Assembly (NCBI GenBank): GCA_934045075.1 | Contig: OW203727.1 | Span: forward strand, 10,258,175 to 10,322,174 | Direction of reading: 5' to 3' | Source: Yponomeuta sedellus | Taxonomy: Eukaryota; Arthropoda; Insecta; Lepidoptera; Yponomeutidae | DNA length: 64,000 bases | In this document: piece after piece, positions 1 to 12,470 of the stretch | Layout of the letters: every line of letters starts with the position of its first letter | How positions within the stretch are numbered: position 1 is the first letter of the stretch | Made by a program: the position numbers and the translations under genes | The notes under the pieces: model-generated | The model's database searches: none | Told to the model about the DNA's origin: nothing | Seen by the model: the letters and a program-made list of their open reading frames with translations, nothing else

Positions 1-234
1 CGGTGTACCTTATGTACTAAATATATCTTAAAGCATTATAGATTTATATTTTTGAGGAGAAAACTCCTTTAGGCACTATTTTTTTTCATAATTATTTATT
101 ACGTTATGTGATTGTGAACAGAGAACGAACTGAGCCTTTGGTCAGTAGACGCTGATTCATAGACATAGTCCGCGCCAGTTCTCTTAGTGACGCTGAATCG
201 TCACCAAAATTCAGAACACCATATGTTTTTGTTT

Positions 235-437
235 TGACGACCTCCGTAGCGTAGCGGTAGCGCATTTGCCTACCGTACGAGAGGTGCCGGGTTCAATCCC
301 CGGCTGAGGACGAAAAAAAGCTCAGGTCTTGGATGTTTACATGTTTGTGATGTCGCTGTTTCTGGTATCCAAGACACAGGGTATCCTACTGTGGGGTCAG
401 AAACAATGTAAGTGTCACTATGTAAATGTAAATATTT
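235..437 (+). repeat. tRNA-derived SINE, family A, copy 1
   Basis: The head is tRNA-like, with a box A-like stretch near 248-263 and a box B-like GGTTCAATCCC at 290-300. The body begins ggtcttggatgtttacatg and ends in a short AT-rich tail. The same body occurs at 13511-13680 and 23471-23640, which defines the family. A tRNA-like head with internal polymerase III boxes is the usual SINE layout. The clade name is not recognised. Confidence 0.75.
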
Positions 438-499
438 TCACTTCTACCGCGCAAAGCACGCATTTTGTTTTTAGGGTTCCTTATTGACTGTGGAACCTT

Positions 500-721
500 A
501 TTGTACCCAAATTCTGTCGTAAAAGGCGACTAAGGGACTCGAACCGGAGGGTGGGCAGCAACGCCCCCTGCAGTACAATTCTACCAAACTGCGATCCCCA
601 ACCCGCATGCCCAGCGTGGGGATTATGGGCATTACCCCCTAATGATGGCACAACCTTGCACTCATTTGGGGAGGGCTGTGTCCAGGGCTGTGACTAATAT
701 AGCCTGAAGAAGAAGAAGAAT
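500..721 (+). repeat. GAA-tailed dispersed repeat (R1), long copy
   Basis: It contains the recurring block 'cccaacccgcatgcccagcg', then a stretch around 'gtccag..tgactaatatag', and ends in (gaa)n. Matching copies lie at 11740-11835 (+), 15693-15890 (minus), 55600-55845 (+) and, shorter, at 1800-1910 (minus) and about 31855-31885 (minus). A fixed 3' end with a microsatellite tail suggests the 3' end of a non-LTR retrotransposon or a SINE that borrows it. No coding sequence is present. Confidence 0.7.
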
Positions 722-954
722 GTCTGTCACACATCTGAATAAGGATTATTTTTTATTTCTCAGTTACATCGTGGTATGGTTTATAGTTAAATTGGTCATA
801 TTGTAGGTAGTATGGTAGTAAAACATATTGTGGGTATAGAAAAGCCATGTTTTAAATAAGGATCTGTTTCAAAGTCATTAACTCGCAAAAATATACGCTT
901 TAAACATTTTTGCGAGCAGCTGTCCTCTTCCTTGTCCAGTATAAAAATTGGGGC

Positions 955-1180
955 AGTAGCACATAATTTAATGAACTTGAAAGAAAAACTATCACGGCTA
1001 AGTAGGCTTTACAAGTTGCCGGGTAGTAGGCGACCTACTTATAAAAGGAAAACTTACGTAAAACTTACGTACCAATACCATTGAAAATTACTTTGATAAA
1101 ATGCTAGTTCTGTAAGCCAGGTGAAACTTTCTACGGAACTCTTCACTGCGCGTGGTCTGACACGCACTTGACCGGCTTGA
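955..1180 (+). repeat. Dispersed repeat R6, uninterrupted copy
   Basis: This segment shares 'taggctttacaagtt', 'aaaattactttgat' and 'tagttctgtaa' with 53795-54565. There the same order is interrupted by about 550 bp of inserted DNA. This copy is useful as the empty-site reference. Its class is unknown and no open reading frame is evident. Confidence 0.5.
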
Positions 1181-1799
1181 GGTAATGGTTAGAAATCATA
1201 ATGAGGTACATGCATTCATCCTTAATTATTAGTTATTTCTAACATAAGCAGTTAGTTATATTTGGTGTATTCTTCAGCGCAAAATTTTATCAAAAACCCT
1301 TCCTTCTAGGTTCGTATACTTTGACGACCAACCAAGGAAGCTTACGATGCGCGTTAAATGAATAAAATTATCGAAGGGCAAGGGTATAAAGTACCCGAAA
1401 CACTATACGTAATGACAAAAAAGTCCCGCCCCATCTCAAATGCATTCCTTGCGAGGGAAATTAAGGCCGAAAGGGATTCAGAGATAGGCACAAGAGTATT
1501 TACGTAATATGGCGCTCTCAACCTTTACATATCCCCAAGTGTGGTCCATTGAAGTAAATAATATAAACGCGAGTCGCTCGTTAAAATTGTTAAAATACCG
1601 TGAAATATGCTTCCTCGCGAAGAGCTCGGGGGACCGGCCCGGCCTCTAACGATGAACCTTATCTATGCGTTAACTCATACTACACCGCTCTTCCAATTGC
1701 TCAGGAACTTGCTATGATGAAAAATGTTTTACGAGCTCTTACTTTGATAGTTTCTAAGTGATGTACGATAATTTGAGAATTACTAGATAATAGTAATGC

Positions 1800-1910
1800 A
1801 GCCTATATTATGCAGTCCACTGTTGGACATAGCGCTCCCCTAATGAGGGCCATAGCGCTCTGTCTTCAGCTTGCCGCATCCAGCATCATCAAGAAGAAGA
1901 AGAAGAAGTA
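1800..1910 (-). repeat. GAA-tailed repeat R1, minus-strand fragment
   Basis: The stretch 'cagtccactgttggacatag' is the reverse complement of the R1 3' block. A separate aagaagaagaag run follows at its right side. It is a short diverged copy. Confidence 0.5.
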
Positions 1911-3900
1911 GTGCAGCCTATTTACGTCACACTGCCTTCGTAAAAACCTAAGAGATGACCGATGTCGTAGCAAAGTCTTTCTCTCAAAAAGAAAGAGAGA
2001 GAGAGAAAAAAAAGGGCTGAATAATTCCCTTTCTAAAACATCACACTTGTCCCCAGATGATTGATAAGTTCAAGCGCTGAGGGTAGCACTAAACGCCTCA
2101 GGCATCCTCAGCTGCTCAGGTTTTCTCTGTGTTCGTTGCGTGGTAATGCTACTAAATATTCACAAACATACGTCAGTAGAAAACAAAGTTATTGGTAAAT
2201 GCCGTGATTCGAACCCACAACATCTCGCATGTGAGGCAAGAGTTCTAGCAACCGCGCTACTAACCACTTATTCCTTGGACGTTTTTGGAAAACCAAGTAA
2301 CAAGTGAATGCCCACTTCCTAGCCTCCTCCATCGTTCTGTGAAGAATAATTCACTTAGCATATATTTCGTCAAGTTTTCAACGTTTATTTGCGTAAATTG
2401 GAGCGCCGTGACGTAACGGGTCACATGACAGGAAAGTGCGGGATACTGAAAGGATGAAAGAAGGTACCAAACAAAACGTCTACGTGAGGAGAATTCACGT
2501 TAGCACGTCTCACAATTTGTTACATCGCTTAAATTGTAATAAAGCTCCAGAGTAACACATTCATTTGACTAAAAACTCTTATGTAACAGAACTTTTTACG
2601 CGAAAAGAATCGGACCTTATCATGAGAATTTTCGGTCTGTTTTTGTGTAACATTGAATGCAGATTTAACCCATTCTGTATCGTAAGAAGCGCACGAAGCA
2701 GCGTACCGGGTTTATAGAAAGAGAAGTACTTTGAATCCCAGATGGATACTGTTCGTATTTTATTTACCTTAACAAATGCTACCATTATTCTTTAAACATT
2801 CCTTGCGACGGATATGGGTAAAAGGGATTCGATGTAGTTAACGACACACACTTCGCTTGCACCAAAGGGTTGAATCCGTTGTCATCGATTTTGCTGACCT
2901 ATTTTCTACTCTAATACTAAACTTATTATATAGCAAAGTGATCCGGTTTCTTATCAGAGAAAGAGGTGGCTGAGTACATACTTAGAAAGTAGTTTTGTCA
3001 CAGAAATGTTACTATTAAATCAGCAATGAAACTATAAATCGTAGGAAAAATAAATGCTTATTTTTTTCTAATGGGACGCCTCTTAAGTATCTGGCAACAG
3101 TGTTTCTAGTGCTACAATGATGTATTTACAGCTCCAAGGCCTTGGTAATTAATTATCCAAGAAGTCGGCGTTCGTGAAAATAGACGGTTTACAATTGAAA
3201 TACGGCGCCTGCGTTTTATTGTCGAGACCGAAGGCTGCTCTTAATTACATGTACAACATAACATTTATCACGATTTTACTATACACCCGTTAGACTTCAT
3301 AATAATCTAAGCTGGGGATACAATTGAATAGGCTGAAGCCTCGAAAAGGTTCACAAATAAATTAACAATAGAAGCATAACAATAGAATGGATATGCTATA
3401 TATATTATATTGTTTTTCTGGTTTTATCAACGGCATACTTAGAATGAAAGGCGTAAATAAAAATGTACCAATAAAAGTGGGCGCGGAGGCAGAAAATACA
3501 CTGAATCGGAAAAAGAGAGAAAGTGAAAAGTGCAATTTATCAGAATAACGAGCTTTCTCGAATCTCGTTTATGTGACACTCGGTTCATTTATTTTTTCTT
3601 ATCCAATTCAGCTCTATCACATGTTGGGTGTTTCTCTTGCGCGCGTTTAAACTGGCTCCTATCGGAGCTTGTCTTGGCGGGCGAGAACTATTTGTCAGCC
3701 GTTTTCTGTCATTGTATTAAGTCGTCGGAAAATAAAGCTTTGCCGGTTTCGAATCGCTTGGGAGTATAGAGGAGATTTTAGTGTGGCAATTTCTACCCTT
3801 TAGAGACTTGATTGAGGTGATTTTGAGAAGAGATTGATCCTTGCACTGAGCACGCCTTTATGAATGTTGTCCTAAATTGTAGTTTACAGGTAGGTAATGT
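1911..3900. other. Mostly unassigned non-coding DNA
   Basis: Apart from the tRNA-like SINE head at 2199-2271, I see no supported gene here. The longest open frames have no recognisable motif and no splice context. A purine-rich simple stretch (ga repeats) lies near 1980-2012. Confidence 0.4.
2199..2271 (-). repeat. tRNA-like SINE head
   Basis: Read on the minus strand, there is a box A-like segment (tagtagcgcggttgctag) and a box B (gggttcgaatca) at tRNA spacing. No matching CCA-proximal acceptor stem is evident, so a SINE head is likelier than a working tRNA gene. Confidence 0.45.
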
Positions 3901-3904
3901 TTTA

Positions 3905-4010
3905 TATCGATATAATCGATATCAACCCTTTGTTTGTCTCCAGTGCTGGGGCACGGGTCTCTTCCTGCATCGCAGGAAGGATAGGCCATACTCGTTGCCA
4001 TACCGGTTGT
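3905..4010 (+). repeat. Dispersed repeat R2, 5' fragment
   Basis: It carries the R2 hallmark 'ggggcacgggtctcttcctg' followed by 'catcgcaggaagg', shared with 25157-25225, 62775-63145 and, in reverse, 16030-16235, 26347-26395 and 60085-60425. The unit has no coding capacity that I can see. Confidence 0.6.
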
Positions 4011-4448
4011 TTAAAATTATCAAAGTTTAAAGTTGGATACCCTACGTGTTCGCTTACAAAATCTATCTACTTCCTGTCAACATTTTCTACGCGTAAGTAC
4101 TTACGTATAGAAGGAACTCAGACAGTCGATATCGAAGTCCCACTATCAAGGTTCGATGGCATGCAAAAGTGACGCTGGAGCGCGCTTAATAGCACAATTA
4201 AAATATCACTAACGATCCTTGTACATGTTCAAAGTACTTGCATAGATAAGAGAGTCAAAGTTCGCCCGGCGATCTCAGACTCCCGGTAAACTTAATTAAG
4301 TGCATAGCTTATACAACTTTAAGTCGACCGGAAGAAAAGAGAACAGCCACGAACTTTCCGCTGTTTTTATCATAATGCGGTCTTAGAGTTCCGTCGATGC
4401 TTAAAATATGAACCTCGCACCAAACAATTATAAGCAATTATATTATAG

Positions 4449-4683
4449 CGGCTTCGCTGGCGCAGCATTATGACACGCTGACTGTAAAACCGAAGGTCTC
4501 GGGTTCGATCCCCGGCCGCGTCAAACTAGGAAACGAACGTTTGCTAGTTTGTCTCGGGTCTTGGATGTTATCTATATTGTAGTAAATCTATCGTCGAGTT
4601 AGCACCTGTATCGCAAGTCATTTCGTTGTACTTAGTATGGGGCAGATCTGTATAATATGTCCATGAATATTTGTTATTATTAT
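4449..4683 (+). repeat. tRNA-derived SINE, family B, complete copy
   Basis: The tRNA-like head has a box A-like tggcgcagc near 4458-4467 and box B (gggttcgatcc) at 4500-4510. The body begins 'gtctcgggtcttggatgtta' and ends near 'tgtccatgaatattt'. A second full copy lies on the minus strand at 37461-37693. A rearranged one is at 11598-11880. This copy serves as the reference for the unrearranged body. Confidence 0.75.
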
Positions 4684-7230
4684 AATACTTTAAAAGTGAC
4701 AGTTGGACTGGCGCATCTAAGATGTAAAACGTTACAGTAATATAAGAATATGGTATAGCATAATATAATGTTTATTTTGCTTAGCCAGAATCTATTCTGT
4801 TTAAATCAGTTGGAAACCTCTAGCAGGAGTCTCATTTACATACGTATAACTCGGTCACAAAAGCGAATCAAGTGTTACAGTTTTGTTGCAGCCCGTAAAG
4901 AAGCTTATTAGAGTATAGTACACGCAGGTAAAAATTGTTGATAGGGACTGCTGACTTTACAGGGAAAGTTTAAGTCAATTATTTAATGCGAAATATATTA
5001 TTATTATTAATACGTTTATTGCACATAAGTAAAAAAATACAATAAAATATAGGTCGGCGCAGAAACTTCAAACTATTTAAAAGCACTACAATATTTGTGA
5101 GTCGTAAAAATCGTGGTACCACTACTGTTCCCGACTAGGTATTAAGCAAAAGTAACTCTTTGAAAGGGCCTACTTCTTTCGAGTTGAAAACTCATTGAAG
5201 CCGCTTCATTATCCATGCAACTTCAAAAACTTGGACTTCATCTGACTCCTGATGAAATTATAATAATCTCCAGGAGAAGAGAAGGAATTGAAAGTATGGA
5301 TCAGGCGGAATTATGCATTAGCATTTATATTATTCAGATTTTGAGGTGGAAGTAACTTATCATTACTTAGCATTCATTTGAGGTTTGCCGGCACCGCAGA
5401 TTTCATTTCAAGGAGAGAATTGGAGAATTAAATTTAAATAAATAAGTAACTGGAACAATGGCACTTTAAACCAGATCTGTACCTCGTGATACTCTGGTAA
5501 TACTAGCAACTGCGCTCATAAACCCATCCCATAAAAATATTTTCCTAAAAGTTACAACAGATCTGAAATTATTTTTTATTCGTTATTTATTTACATGAAT
5601 ATTGTTACATAACAGCAAAATGACACCAAAACGTTATAATATTCATGTAATTACTATATCATTACTAATAAAAAGAATATATTATTTTAATCTTAAGTAC
5701 TTAAGATTAAAATAATAATGGTCTGCGTAAAGTTAGGCCATCTTGGGTTAAGCTAACTTTATAATCGGTTTAAAAATAAATAACAATATTTTTTAATAAC
5801 CGGGTTACCTAATATTTTTCCCAAAATGAAACAGTAACCTAATAGAATATAATCTGCTTACGGTCCGCTGAAAATTTTGAAATTGCGTGAGAATTTACGC
5901 ATTTCGCGACCTTAAATTGCGATTAACATGCCGTTTTACTGTTGCCTTTGTACATAAAAATGGTTTACGATCATACGTAACTTAAGTTATCGGATTATTG
6001 CAGAATATCCCACACGGAATTGCTTACCGCTGGTTTCTGCATTAAGAATTGCTCTGAATAAATAAATATGTAGATAGATAGAGAATATGTTATAGATATG
6101 TAGAATATGTTTCATTGTTTTGAGAAAGTTCAGTTAGTAAATACTTATTTACTTAGTAACCTTACGGCAAATACTCCGTGAAATATTATAATCGTACCTT
6201 AAGAGTAAATTTCTGTACACTGGAGTGAAATTAATTTATATTACACACAAAAATTTCTGCATTCAATTGAAACACTTATATTACGCTTATGTTTAGTGTA
6301 AAATTTATCTCTCTTTGTGTCACACAAAGGTATTAATTAATGAAACGCAAAGTAAAACACCTAAAAACTGCTGGAAACCTTATGCATAATTTCATAAACA
6401 TAGAAATTGCTGTAACTGCCAAAATGCGCATGTCTCAAACCCGTAAACGAACCGTGCCGTAAAAATGAGGCAATAATAATTCAGTTAACATTCTCATCGC
6501 TAATCTACGGTCGGGCAGATCTCGGGCCCTTCTTCAGACATTCCAATTTCAGTTACAATTAAATGTAAGCATTAATTTCGTTGACCTTCCCCTTTTCCGG
6601 CTTATTTCTCTTTCGCTTACTCAGCTGGGGTGGTTGTTGCGATTTTATAGTACGCAATTTATGGCGCCCCGTGTGCTACGGCCCATTTTATGCCTTGAGC
6701 AGCAATTGTTAACAGAAGCCGTACTGTACTTACTTATGGCCGCTGACACAACTTTTGCAAATGTGTAGGATTGATGTGCTGTTGGGTGTACTTGGGTAAC
6801 TTTCTGTTTGACTGTAGTTCTCAGCATAAGAATGTGAGTTTTTCTTTTTGATGTCTGTGTAATAGTAAGATTTAACCAACTTGTAAACTACTAGTACAAT
6901 TGTTTATTTTCTTTCAATAATAAATAATAATAATATCTTCAGCCTCCTTGGCCTCGTTTGAAAATAAGACACTCAGGAGTATCGTACATGATAACTACGT
7001 GAGAACACCACAAATAGAAAATCACCCAGACTGAGGTCATTTGTGCATATTAAGTAAAGGGACTCACGAGCTCCGTCTTAGTAGTAAGCATAATACTGCT
7101 AGACCGAATATTGCTAAATTCTCAATTTTAATAATAACCCAGTTTAGAATTTTAAATTACTCACCACTCCACTATAATTTTACTTACTAATATAGACTAA
7201 CACTAATACCGACGCAAAGAAGTTGGTTAC
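4684..7230. other. Unassigned AT-rich DNA with two inverted repeats
   Basis: No gene is supported. A perfect palindrome of 19-nt arms with no loop lies at 5680-5717. A 13-nt inverted pair lies at 5591-5603 and 5638-5650. The small open frame around 6645-6827 (minus) has no recognisable motif. Confidence 0.4.
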
Positions 7231-7239
7231 AGCTATGGG

Positions 7240-7330
7240 CATGCTGAAGGAAGGCTACTGATTCTGAAGAAATTGCTTTTAGTAATAAGGCCACCAATTT
7301 TAATATAATTTCTGTTACTGTACTTTCTAT
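7240..7330 (+). repeat. LINE 3' tail fragment
   Basis: The block 'gaagaaattgcttttagtaa' followed by 'taaggccacca' also occurs in reverse at 14518-14650, where it leads into a (gata)n tail. Such blocks next to tetranucleotide tails are typical of the 3' ends of Jockey/CR1-type retrotransposons in Lepidoptera. Confidence 0.5.
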
Positions 7331-7339
7331 GTACGTTAT

Positions 7340-7620
7340 CGTTATTCGTTATCAAGCCATACTCCACCACGGGGGCCAAGTCCGGCCGAGAAGTTATCAA
7401 GCCGCCCATAAGACCTTTGACATGGCTTAACGACTGCCATTATATGACAGCCGGCACCAACGGCTTAACGTGCCTTGCGAAGCACGGAAGCGCTCGGAAA
7501 AATGCCACTAGCGGTAGTCACGGGACACTCACCCATCCCGTACCTGACCGCGCCTGTGGTTGCTTAACCAAGTGGTTGATTCCAATCACTCAGTTCGCAT
7601 AGGCCACGAGCGCTTCATTT
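7340..7620 (+). repeat. Dispersed repeat R2, 3' portion
   Basis: It shares the order 'ccaccacgggggccaagtcc', 'aagccgcccataag', 'tgccttgcgaagcacggaag' and 'tgccactagcggtagtcacg' with 62775-63145 and the reverse copy at 60085-60425. It ends near 'ggccacgagcgctt'. A short 61-codon frame across it is incidental. Confidence 0.65.
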
Positions 7621-9060
7621 CTAATTTCAGCGCTAATTTCTATGTACAATAAAGAATATTCTATCTATATGATTTAGTATTAATTTTACAGACATCAGTC
7701 AGCGTCCACTGCCGATAGGGATCTTTGAGTCTTCTGGAGCATAGCATCTCTACCTTGTGGTGCTATCTACTGGACCCCTGATGCCTCGAGTCATTCTGAC
7801 GTGTGGGGTAATGCGAAACGTGGGACTAATAAGAAATGTACGATCTAATGAATACGATAACAATGAATTAATTGGGTTTTCTTTCAAGTACCTGCTGGGA
7901 AGGTTATTTTTTGTAGCATTTCATTTCAAGTCGTTTAAATTCAAGTTGTACATTATTTATCTATTAAACAATTGCGATAAGTCACTTTACGTTTATATAA
8001 ATATTCATTTTTTTTTATGGTTTGCCAATGTCACGTCAAAAGACGAAGGCATGAACTGTGTATGAAAAGCTGCTTATCCACGTATCACCTTCTGAGGCTA
8101 CGTGGGTAAACCCTCTGTTCTGCACCCATTACATGTTTGAAAGGTATACTGAAGATACAGGGTCATAGCCTAATAATTGTTACAATGAGTGATGCAGGGA
8201 ACATTATGTCTATTTACTATTATAAAAAAAACGTACAAACGTTATACGATAGAGTTTGTCCTTTACAACGACTTTTTTATGCGACATTTGATTTTTTTAT
8301 TTAATTGGTAATTTTTTTTTTTGTGATTTTTCTGTTTTCAAGGCTGTTGTATAAACAACGCTTAAAACATTGTGTATTATGGGCAATCTATGTAACAATA
8401 TTATCTGCGATTTTTATACGTCAATGATTTACATGTAGCTGCTCCATTTGTGGAGCGCGTATAAGCGACGATGCCAATTGAAAAAAAAAATCGTAGAATA
8501 TAATTTGTAGTAAAATAATACATTTATAGCGAACTTTATCATAAATTTAATTTTTAATAAAATAAATAAGTCACGATATTCTCACGGTGTCAAAGTTAAA
8601 CACGAGATTAGAATTGGAATGAATAGAAATAAGAACTACTGATTCCAATCCCATTTGACATTAATTAGTGTAATTGTATTAAATTAATTATTATCGGATT
8701 TCCACTCCAATCGGCATTAATCGCTAAATAGATTAACTTAATTAAAATCGAATAGTGAAACATATTTACGCTCTGGATCACCGTTTTAGTTTTATGGTAG
8801 ATGTGTATGATAGTTTTCCGAATGCAAAATTAGTAAGCAGTTGGTACTATGGCGTCACCCTAGTTTGGCAAGAGGAGTTAAGCCAGTTAACATCAATATT
8901 CCTTCGGCAAACAAGATGCAATTTGCTAAGTAAAGCCTCCAAAATGAAGCTTGCGCTTGTGTGCAAAGCCATTTTATTTTATTTATGAGACTTGTGGCAA
9001 TATTGTTCTATTGACAGAGAATTATGTAGACGACACAATAGAGTGAAGTTATGTTCTACT
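7621..9060. other. Unassigned AT-rich DNA
   Basis: I see no supported gene. The open frames at 7757-8065 and 8755-8988 lack motifs, and the first is dominated by AT-rich hydrophobic codons. A LINE-like 'tacaataaagaatattctat' tail lies near 7645. Confidence 0.35.
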
Positions 9061-9068
9061 TTCTCATT

Positions 9069-9180
9069 GAAACGAAATTAAATGAAAAGGTTTTATTCAA
9101 AGTAGCACAGAAACTGCGGCTTAATTAATGTTACAAATCAAACTAGGTAGGTATCCATTTCAAAATGTAGATAATTTTGG
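9069..9180 (+). repeat. Dispersed repeat R5, copy 1
   Basis: It shares 'ggttttattcaaagtagc' and 'cagaaactgcggctt' with 24760-24860 in the same orientation. Short and non-coding; possibly a retrotransposon 3' end read in reverse. Confidence 0.5.
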
Positions 9181-9239
9181 ACAATAAATGGACAGAATAC
9201 TCCAGGAAAACTCCTTGATCTAGCAGTATTACATCTAAT

Positions 9240-9405
9240 ATTTTCATCGTGGGTTCGATTTCCACTGGGGGCTGGCGTACGTTTATACAAATGGACTTAG
9301 TTTGGGTGTCATTGTAATATCCTTCCTTGCCTGGTTACCATCGCAAAGTGTCCCTGTTGGGAGCAGGACAATGATTGTGTTACGTGGAAGTCATTTTTAC
9401 GTACC
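9240..9405 (+). repeat. tRNA-derived SINE, family C, copy 1
   Basis: Box B (gggttcgatttcc) at 9251-9263 is followed by 'actgggggctggcg', a 'cctggttacca' block and a tail 'gattgtgttacgtggaagt'. The same order is found at 27535-27720, 44249-44463 (minus) and, split by an insertion, 25665-26160. Most of the tRNA head is degraded in this copy. Confidence 0.65.
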
Positions 9406-10225
9406 TTTACATGCGTATACTCAGCTATTATTCAGGCTGAGATTTTCGACATTGCAACTAAAATATAACTGATACATACCTGGTACATTGGTATATCGAC
9501 TGTTATAATTTAATATGAATATATTCTTATGAAATACTTGGGTCATATCCTAGCTCGAATTAACGTATTCTTTGTCATATTACCAACAACATCTAAATAA
9601 ATATTAAAAATATTAAAATTCAGAGCCTTCAGATTTTTTTCAGAAATACGTCTGGTATCACGATGAAGTGAAAACTTTAGTATCCCTGATTGACTGACGC
9701 CGAGTAGGTACCCGATTCGACGTCACTTACAAGAGCGTGACGGTTCAGTTTTATTCGCTGTGAACAGGAAAGAGCTGTTCTGTTTTGAGCATTTGGACTT
9801 CCACTTCCACAGAATTCCGGCGCTGCTAGCAGAAGGGTGGGCACTTAGCGAATTTCACTAAAACGCTGATAATTCTACTAATTTATGAATGATTTTAATT
9901 TTGTAATGAGTTTTCTTATCCTGATTAAATTTTATTTCATTAAAATTTTATTGGATAAGTTACAGGCTTACCTACAAAACTACGAATAATTTGAGAAAAA
10001 GTAGTTACTAAATCTTCACAAACTTCCTCATTTATAATATTAGTGGGGCTTCTACGTTGTGTTTTAGACTAAGTACTGCGTCCATTTCCATTTTGGCAAT
10101 CTTCTGTGTGCACAGTTTGGCTGGACAATTTCAAAATCTAGTAGTTGTACATTCCTTGGACTACAGTTCAAAAAACAAACAGTTATGTCTAACACGGACC
10201 AAAGATATATGACTATCATCATCAT
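9406..10225. other. Unassigned non-coding DNA
   Basis: No gene, recognisable repeat or inverted repeat is evident in this stretch. Confidence 0.35.
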
Positions 10226-10229
10226 CAAC

Positions 10230-10335
10230 CCATTATGCCCCATCGAGGGGCACGGGTCTCTTGCCTAAGGAAGGTATAGGCCATATTCCAACACGGGGAC
10301 CAAGTCCGGATTGGTAGAAGCTTGCAAGACAAGAC
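10230..10335 (+). repeat. Dispersed repeat R2, 5' fragment
   Basis: It contains the R2 sequence around 'gaggggcacgggtctcttgc' and 'caacacggggaccaagtccg'. Compare 57140-57490, which carries the same 'gaggggcacgg' variant. Confidence 0.55.
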
Positions 10336-11597
10336 GTTGGTCTTACTGGTAGGTTCATATAAAAGTAGAAATATGATAGAAATATAAGTACATGTATAAT
10401 CGACATATTGTCCATATTACGCCTCTTTGTGAAATATGAAAATAAACGCCAGACACAGCGGCAACCCAAATGAATTCCGTCCGACTCGGCGTATCCTGAG
10501 AGTAAAGTATAAGTAAAGGAATTCAGTTTAAACATTGCCTTGAAGCGTCTTGAGCCCTGACGTGTCATAAATTAATAAGGGAGCAGCCGCAGGGAAGATC
10601 GTGATCAGAGAAGCGTGACATTGGTATTTAATTTAATTTCAGCTGAATTAGTGTCGTAGGTTCAGTTTCCAAGAGATAACTTTAATGTAGTATTTCTTAA
10701 TGATTCGCGTTACGGCAACTGTAACAGTGCCGAAAAGTCGGGAAATAAGGTAATTATGTCTTACCTAGTAAAAAATCGCGTTTTTTAAAAAAACCTGTTT
10801 AATATATAACTATGACTTTAATGTGACATTGAAATTACGTAAAGATTTAAACTTTTTCCTCAGTATCTACCAGGTTACATTTAAAATGCCATTTCTGAAA
10901 CACGTCAGTTAGTAGAAACTTTTGTTTTACGACTGTTTAAAAAGCATTGTTCATGTTTCTATTAAAGAAAGTTATTCGGTTTTGCGTTTTTTCTGCCTGG
11001 GTCTTAAAAATCACTATTAGGCGCTACACGGTGCTAACATGCGCCACCAATGGAAACAACATGATCTTGTTGCCTTATTTTATAATATCTAGTTAAAATC
11101 TTACTTTGTTTAAGTTGTTTTTGATGAGGCAATAAAATTCTTTTCATTCTTATTCTTCTTTTATGTAATACTGTAAAAGTGATAACAATTTTTATACCCC
11201 ACAGCCTAGAACTTAGGATTATCAACGCAGCACTAATCGATTTCCTCTAAAACGGCCGTTTTTGGCAAAAAAATCTTTGAAGTCCTAGATAAAGAATTAA
11301 GCCTACGTTCTTGGCAGAAGATTCTAAAAAAGGCTAATACTTTTTTTTGAGATTTGTAATTTTAAATTTTTCCAAAGACGCGTCACAAAAGAAGTTATAT
11401 TTTTTTCCATTGGTGGCGCTAGTTAGCACCAGGTACTGCCTTAACAGAGTCGAGTCTTCGATTCGATTGGTCTTACGAAATCTACTATCTATATTTAGTA
11501 ACAAAATCGCATTCATACTTAGTGCTAAATGCATGAAACTTGGCACACAGACCATCCTTTGGATCAACGCTTATACTCTGATTCGGATTATTTAACG
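10336..11597. other. Unassigned non-coding DNA
   Basis: Small open frames on both strands (for example 11334-11595) overlap one another and show no domain or splice signals. I see no supported gene. Confidence 0.35.
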
Positions 11598-11880
11598 AAA
11601 CGAACTTTTCTGGTTTGTCTCGGGTCTTGGATGTTATCTATGTATTTATTGTATTAAATGTATCGTGCTATAGAACTAAATGACTTGTGTTACAGGTGCT
11701 CACCTGTAACACAAGTCATTTAGTTCTATTTATTCCTCACAATTCAGCAATTCCTCCCAATGATGGCACAACCCAACGCGCTCATTAGGAGAGGGCTATG
11801 TCCAGCAGTGGTCTAATATATAGCCTGAAGAAGAAGTATGCTGCTAACGAGATCTGTCCATGAATATTTATTAATTTATT
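11598..11880 (+). repeat. Rearranged SINE B copy with internal hairpin and nested R1 fragment
   Basis: SINE B sequence runs from 'gtctcgggtcttggatgtta' to about 11668. An inverted duplication follows, with 29-nt arms at 11670-11698 and 11701-11729 and a 2-nt loop. An R1 fragment ending in gaagaagaag is inserted at about 11740-11835. SINE B then resumes with 'cgagatctgtccatgaatat'. The reference copies at 4449 and 37461 have neither the inverted duplication nor the insertion. Confidence 0.7.
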
Positions 11881-12470
11881 ACCGAAAAAGTCAGTTAAAC
11901 ACAGCTTATTTTATTATAAAGCGTTTCTTCTCCCGTCACGAACAATTTTAACTAGAAATCCCCTAAAAAGTAATCTCGCCGGTCGGTTGTCGCGGGCGCG
12001 ATAAGGCTGGGTTCAGACCGTGCTCATTTCCCGTTTCCCACGCTTCTTACGCTGCTGCGCTTAGGTAAAATGGGTATTATTTTAATACACAAAACTAGTT
12101 TCCTCTGCAACGCGGCGCGTACATAGTGTACGTGAGATAAGTTCTGCTTGCAGCGCTGTTAGCGCAGGGCACAGTAGGGATACGATGCCACTTATGATTG
12201 GACTCCAGAATCAAGTGCACAGTCGTGTAGATTGGGATAAATTGAGGCAGAAATTTAAGTATCGTGTTTTGCTGTCAATATTTATTTTATTTTGTTAAGG
12301 ACATCAACAGCGAAAACAGATTATTTGATCACAATAATAAAAATACAGTACACAGGGCCAACAACAGACATCCACAAATAGGCAGTTCATAATTACTAAA
12401 AATATACCGCGACATCATCATCATCAGTGGCCTTTAACATCTACGAAAGATGATTTAAACAGCAACCGCG
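11881..12470. other. Unassigned DNA next to LINE 3' side
   Basis: A GC-richer patch lies at about 11980-12170. A catcatcatcatcag run near 12414-12427 sits just 3' (in minus-strand terms) of the reverse transcriptase frame and may be part of that element's 3' untranslated region. No gene is seen. Confidence 0.35.
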
